A DNA stretch of 42,964 nucleotides, from the NCBI GenBank assembly GCA_016463365.1, contig JAEMRJ010000002.1, forward strand, positions 1 to 42,964, read 5' to 3'. The translations under genes and the position numbers were made by a program. The notes under the pieces were generated by a model. That model was not told the DNA's origin. It ran no database searches and saw nothing but the letters and a program-made list of their open reading frames with translations. Positions 42,180 to 42,964 of the stretch are shown here, in pieces. This stretch comes from Thermoleophilaceae bacterium (GTDB lineage: Bacteria; Actinomycetota; Thermoleophilia; Solirubrobacterales; JACPNS01). Positions within the stretch are counted from its first letter, which is position 1; every line of letters starts with the position of its first letter.

Positions 42180-42545
42180 TCAGCGACCGGCGGGATCGAA
42201 CGACACGGGGCCGCGTTGTCCGAAGTCGGTTCGCGGATCGCCGAGAGTCTCGATCGGAAGTGCGGTGAAGATCTGCGGGCGCCCGTTCACGCGAAAGGCG
42301 ATGTCGACGCCGTCGTTGGCGCGATAGGTGTTGCCCACGCCGAGGAACATCGCGAACCAGCGCCAGAAGCCGAGCTTCGCCTCGCGGACCAGCACGGCTT
42401 TGAAAACCAGGTGTCGTCCGCTGACGACGTAGTCCCGGCCGCGCTCCTGCTCGATCCCGTTCACGAACACCTGAAACGGGGGAGAGAGCCCTTGGGGAAG
42501 CTCGACCCGTGCACCTGGCTCGAATGTCACGGTGTCAAACGTCAT
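42180..42545 (-). CDS. Small protein of unknown function
   Basis: This 121-aa protein is not recognised. It is beta-rich, without a signal or membrane helix, with an aromatic patch FWRWFAMFLGVGNTYRAND in the middle. VFVNGIEQERGRDYVVSGRHLVF reads like a short beta-barrel or tail-fibre-like sandwich element. It ends on the base directly after the GH65 stop (convergent, no gap) and lies 14 nt downstream of the next minus-strand gene, so those two are probably co-transcribed. No clear ribosome-binding site is seen at the ATG. Confidence 0.65.
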   Translation of the reverse strand: MTFDTVTFEPGARVELPQGLSPPFQVFVNGIEQERGRDYVVSGRHLVFKAVLVREAKLGFWRWFAMFLGVGNTYRANDGVDIAFRVNGRPQIFTALPIETLGDPRTDFGQRGPVSFDPAGR

Positions 42546-42559
42546 GTTTCAGGGACTGG

Positions 42560-42805
42560 TCAGGAGTTGGTTGCGCCGTTGAAGGCGAGCCAGCCGACGT
42601 ACGCGCCAAGACCGAGGAATCCCAGCTTGCGCGTTTTCGTGCATGCGATCGACGTGCCGACGGCGGTTTCGATTGCGCCGTTGCGCTTGATCCAGTCGTC
42701 GGTGTTCTCGGGGAAGGCGACCCTGGTGATGTCCTTGAACAGCTGCGGAGCGATGAAGTGTGCGATGCCGGTGAGGGCGATGAGAAGGCCAGTGATTCGG
42801 AGCAT
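42560..42805 (-). CDS. Small two-helix membrane protein
   Basis: This 81-aa protein has hydrophobic segments at about residues 2-20 (LRITGLLIALTGIAHFIAP) and 60-76 (GFLGLGAYVGWLAF), with a polar loop containing FPENTDDWIKRNGAIETAVG. It resembles small DoxX-like or uncharacterised actinobacterial membrane proteins; the role is unknown. The ATG lacks a ribosome-binding site, but TAATCT on the minus strand (42813-42818) is 7 nt upstream and shares its first three bases with the stop codon of the preceding gene. Confidence 0.7.
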   Translation of the reverse strand: MLRITGLLIALTGIAHFIAPQLFKDITRVAFPENTDDWIKRNGAIETAVGTSIACTKTRKLGFLGLGAYVGWLAFNGATNS

Positions 42806-42815
42806 GTGCGGCAGA

Positions 42816-42964
42816 TTAGCCCGTGGTGGTGCGCAGTCCGTTCACTCGGCCCGCCAGCAGGCCCGCAGCCACAAGGACCACCGCCGTGATCAACGCCGGC
42901 ACGAGAAATCCCGCCGCCGCCATCACCCCGAGGGGATTGAGCTGGCCACTGCCGGCGGCGTAGC
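42816..42964 (-). CDS. C-terminal end of a membrane protein (partial, cut by window edge)
   Basis: The minus strand is open from the window end to a TAA at 42816-42818, encoding about 48 residues. They read as a Gly/Ala-rich hydrophobic helix (GFLVPALITAVVLVAAGLLAG) followed by a short basic tail (RVNGLRTTTG). This fits the last membrane helix of a transporter or other integral protein whose start lies beyond the window. GC-rich third positions support coding. No family can be assigned. Confidence 0.5.
   Translation of the reverse strand, partial: YAAGSGQLNPLGVMAAAGFLVPALITAVVLVAAGLLAGRVNGLRTTTG

Noticed and set aside
1..42964. Mobile elements, prophage, CRISPR array or toxin-antitoxin locus
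   Set aside because: No transposase, integrase, direct-repeat array, terminal inverted repeats or abrupt composition change was seen.

Overview
The window looks like the chromosome of a high-GC actinobacterium, most likely a deep-branching class such as Thermoleophilia (Solirubrobacterales); this taxonomic call is inference. Supporting signs are the strong GC bias, frequent GTG/TTG starts, the syntenic blocks (sepF cluster; rpsB-tsf-pyrH-frr-uppS-cdsA-dxr-rseP-ispG-proS; FHA/GarA next to an FtsR-type MerR), a MurA with Asp in place of the catalytic Cys, and a HisZ/short-HisG pair that most familiar actinobacteria lack. No phage, insertion sequence, CRISPR array or tRNA gene was found.

Layout. 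1-310: 3' end of a 23S gene, 5S rRNA and terminator, closing an rRNA operon. 320-2779: a secreted GH-A-like protein, a PhzF-family isomerase, and two small unknown genes diverging from an intergenic region with two LexA/SOS-type operators. 2928-9971: murA, then a compact histidine run hisZ-G-D-B-H-A-F. 9973-11268: a membrane-anchored PQQ-type beta-propeller on the minus strand. 11325-17206: cca, pgeF, yggS, sepF, proC, yggT, yggU, lspA, rluD, a division/envelope cluster without divIVA or ftsZ. 17351-28704: translation, nucleotide, isoprenoid and lipid genes (rpsB to ispG), a second secreted GH-A-like gene on the minus strand, and proS.

28715-31269 is the most interesting segment: a CDP-alcohol phosphatidyltransferase, a protein with two copies of an RsiG-type cyclic-di-GMP signature, a zinc-ribbon FHA protein (GarA-like) and an FtsR-type MerR regulator, in tight same-strand order. 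It suggests a second-messenger and phospho-signalling module tied to division or development.

31266-42964 carries an RskA-domain membrane protein, a PaaI thioesterase, an abundant-looking secreted protein with a strong terminator, glutamine-dependent NAD synthetase, an isolated PilB ATPase, a c-di-AMP (ydaO/yuaA-type) riboswitch ahead of an RlpA-like wall protein, an acyl-CoA thioesterase, and a beta-phosphoglucomutase/GH65 phosphorylase pair, then three minus-strand genes, the last cut by the window edge.

Regulation themes seen directly: many starts have no Shine-Dalgarno but a TANNNT hexamer 7-9 nt upstream (probable leaderless transcripts), and in several cases the upstream stop codon forms part of that hexamer. 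Stretches over about 250 nt without a gene are 33074-33346 (one weak hairpin) and 36923-37220 (mostly the riboswitch).
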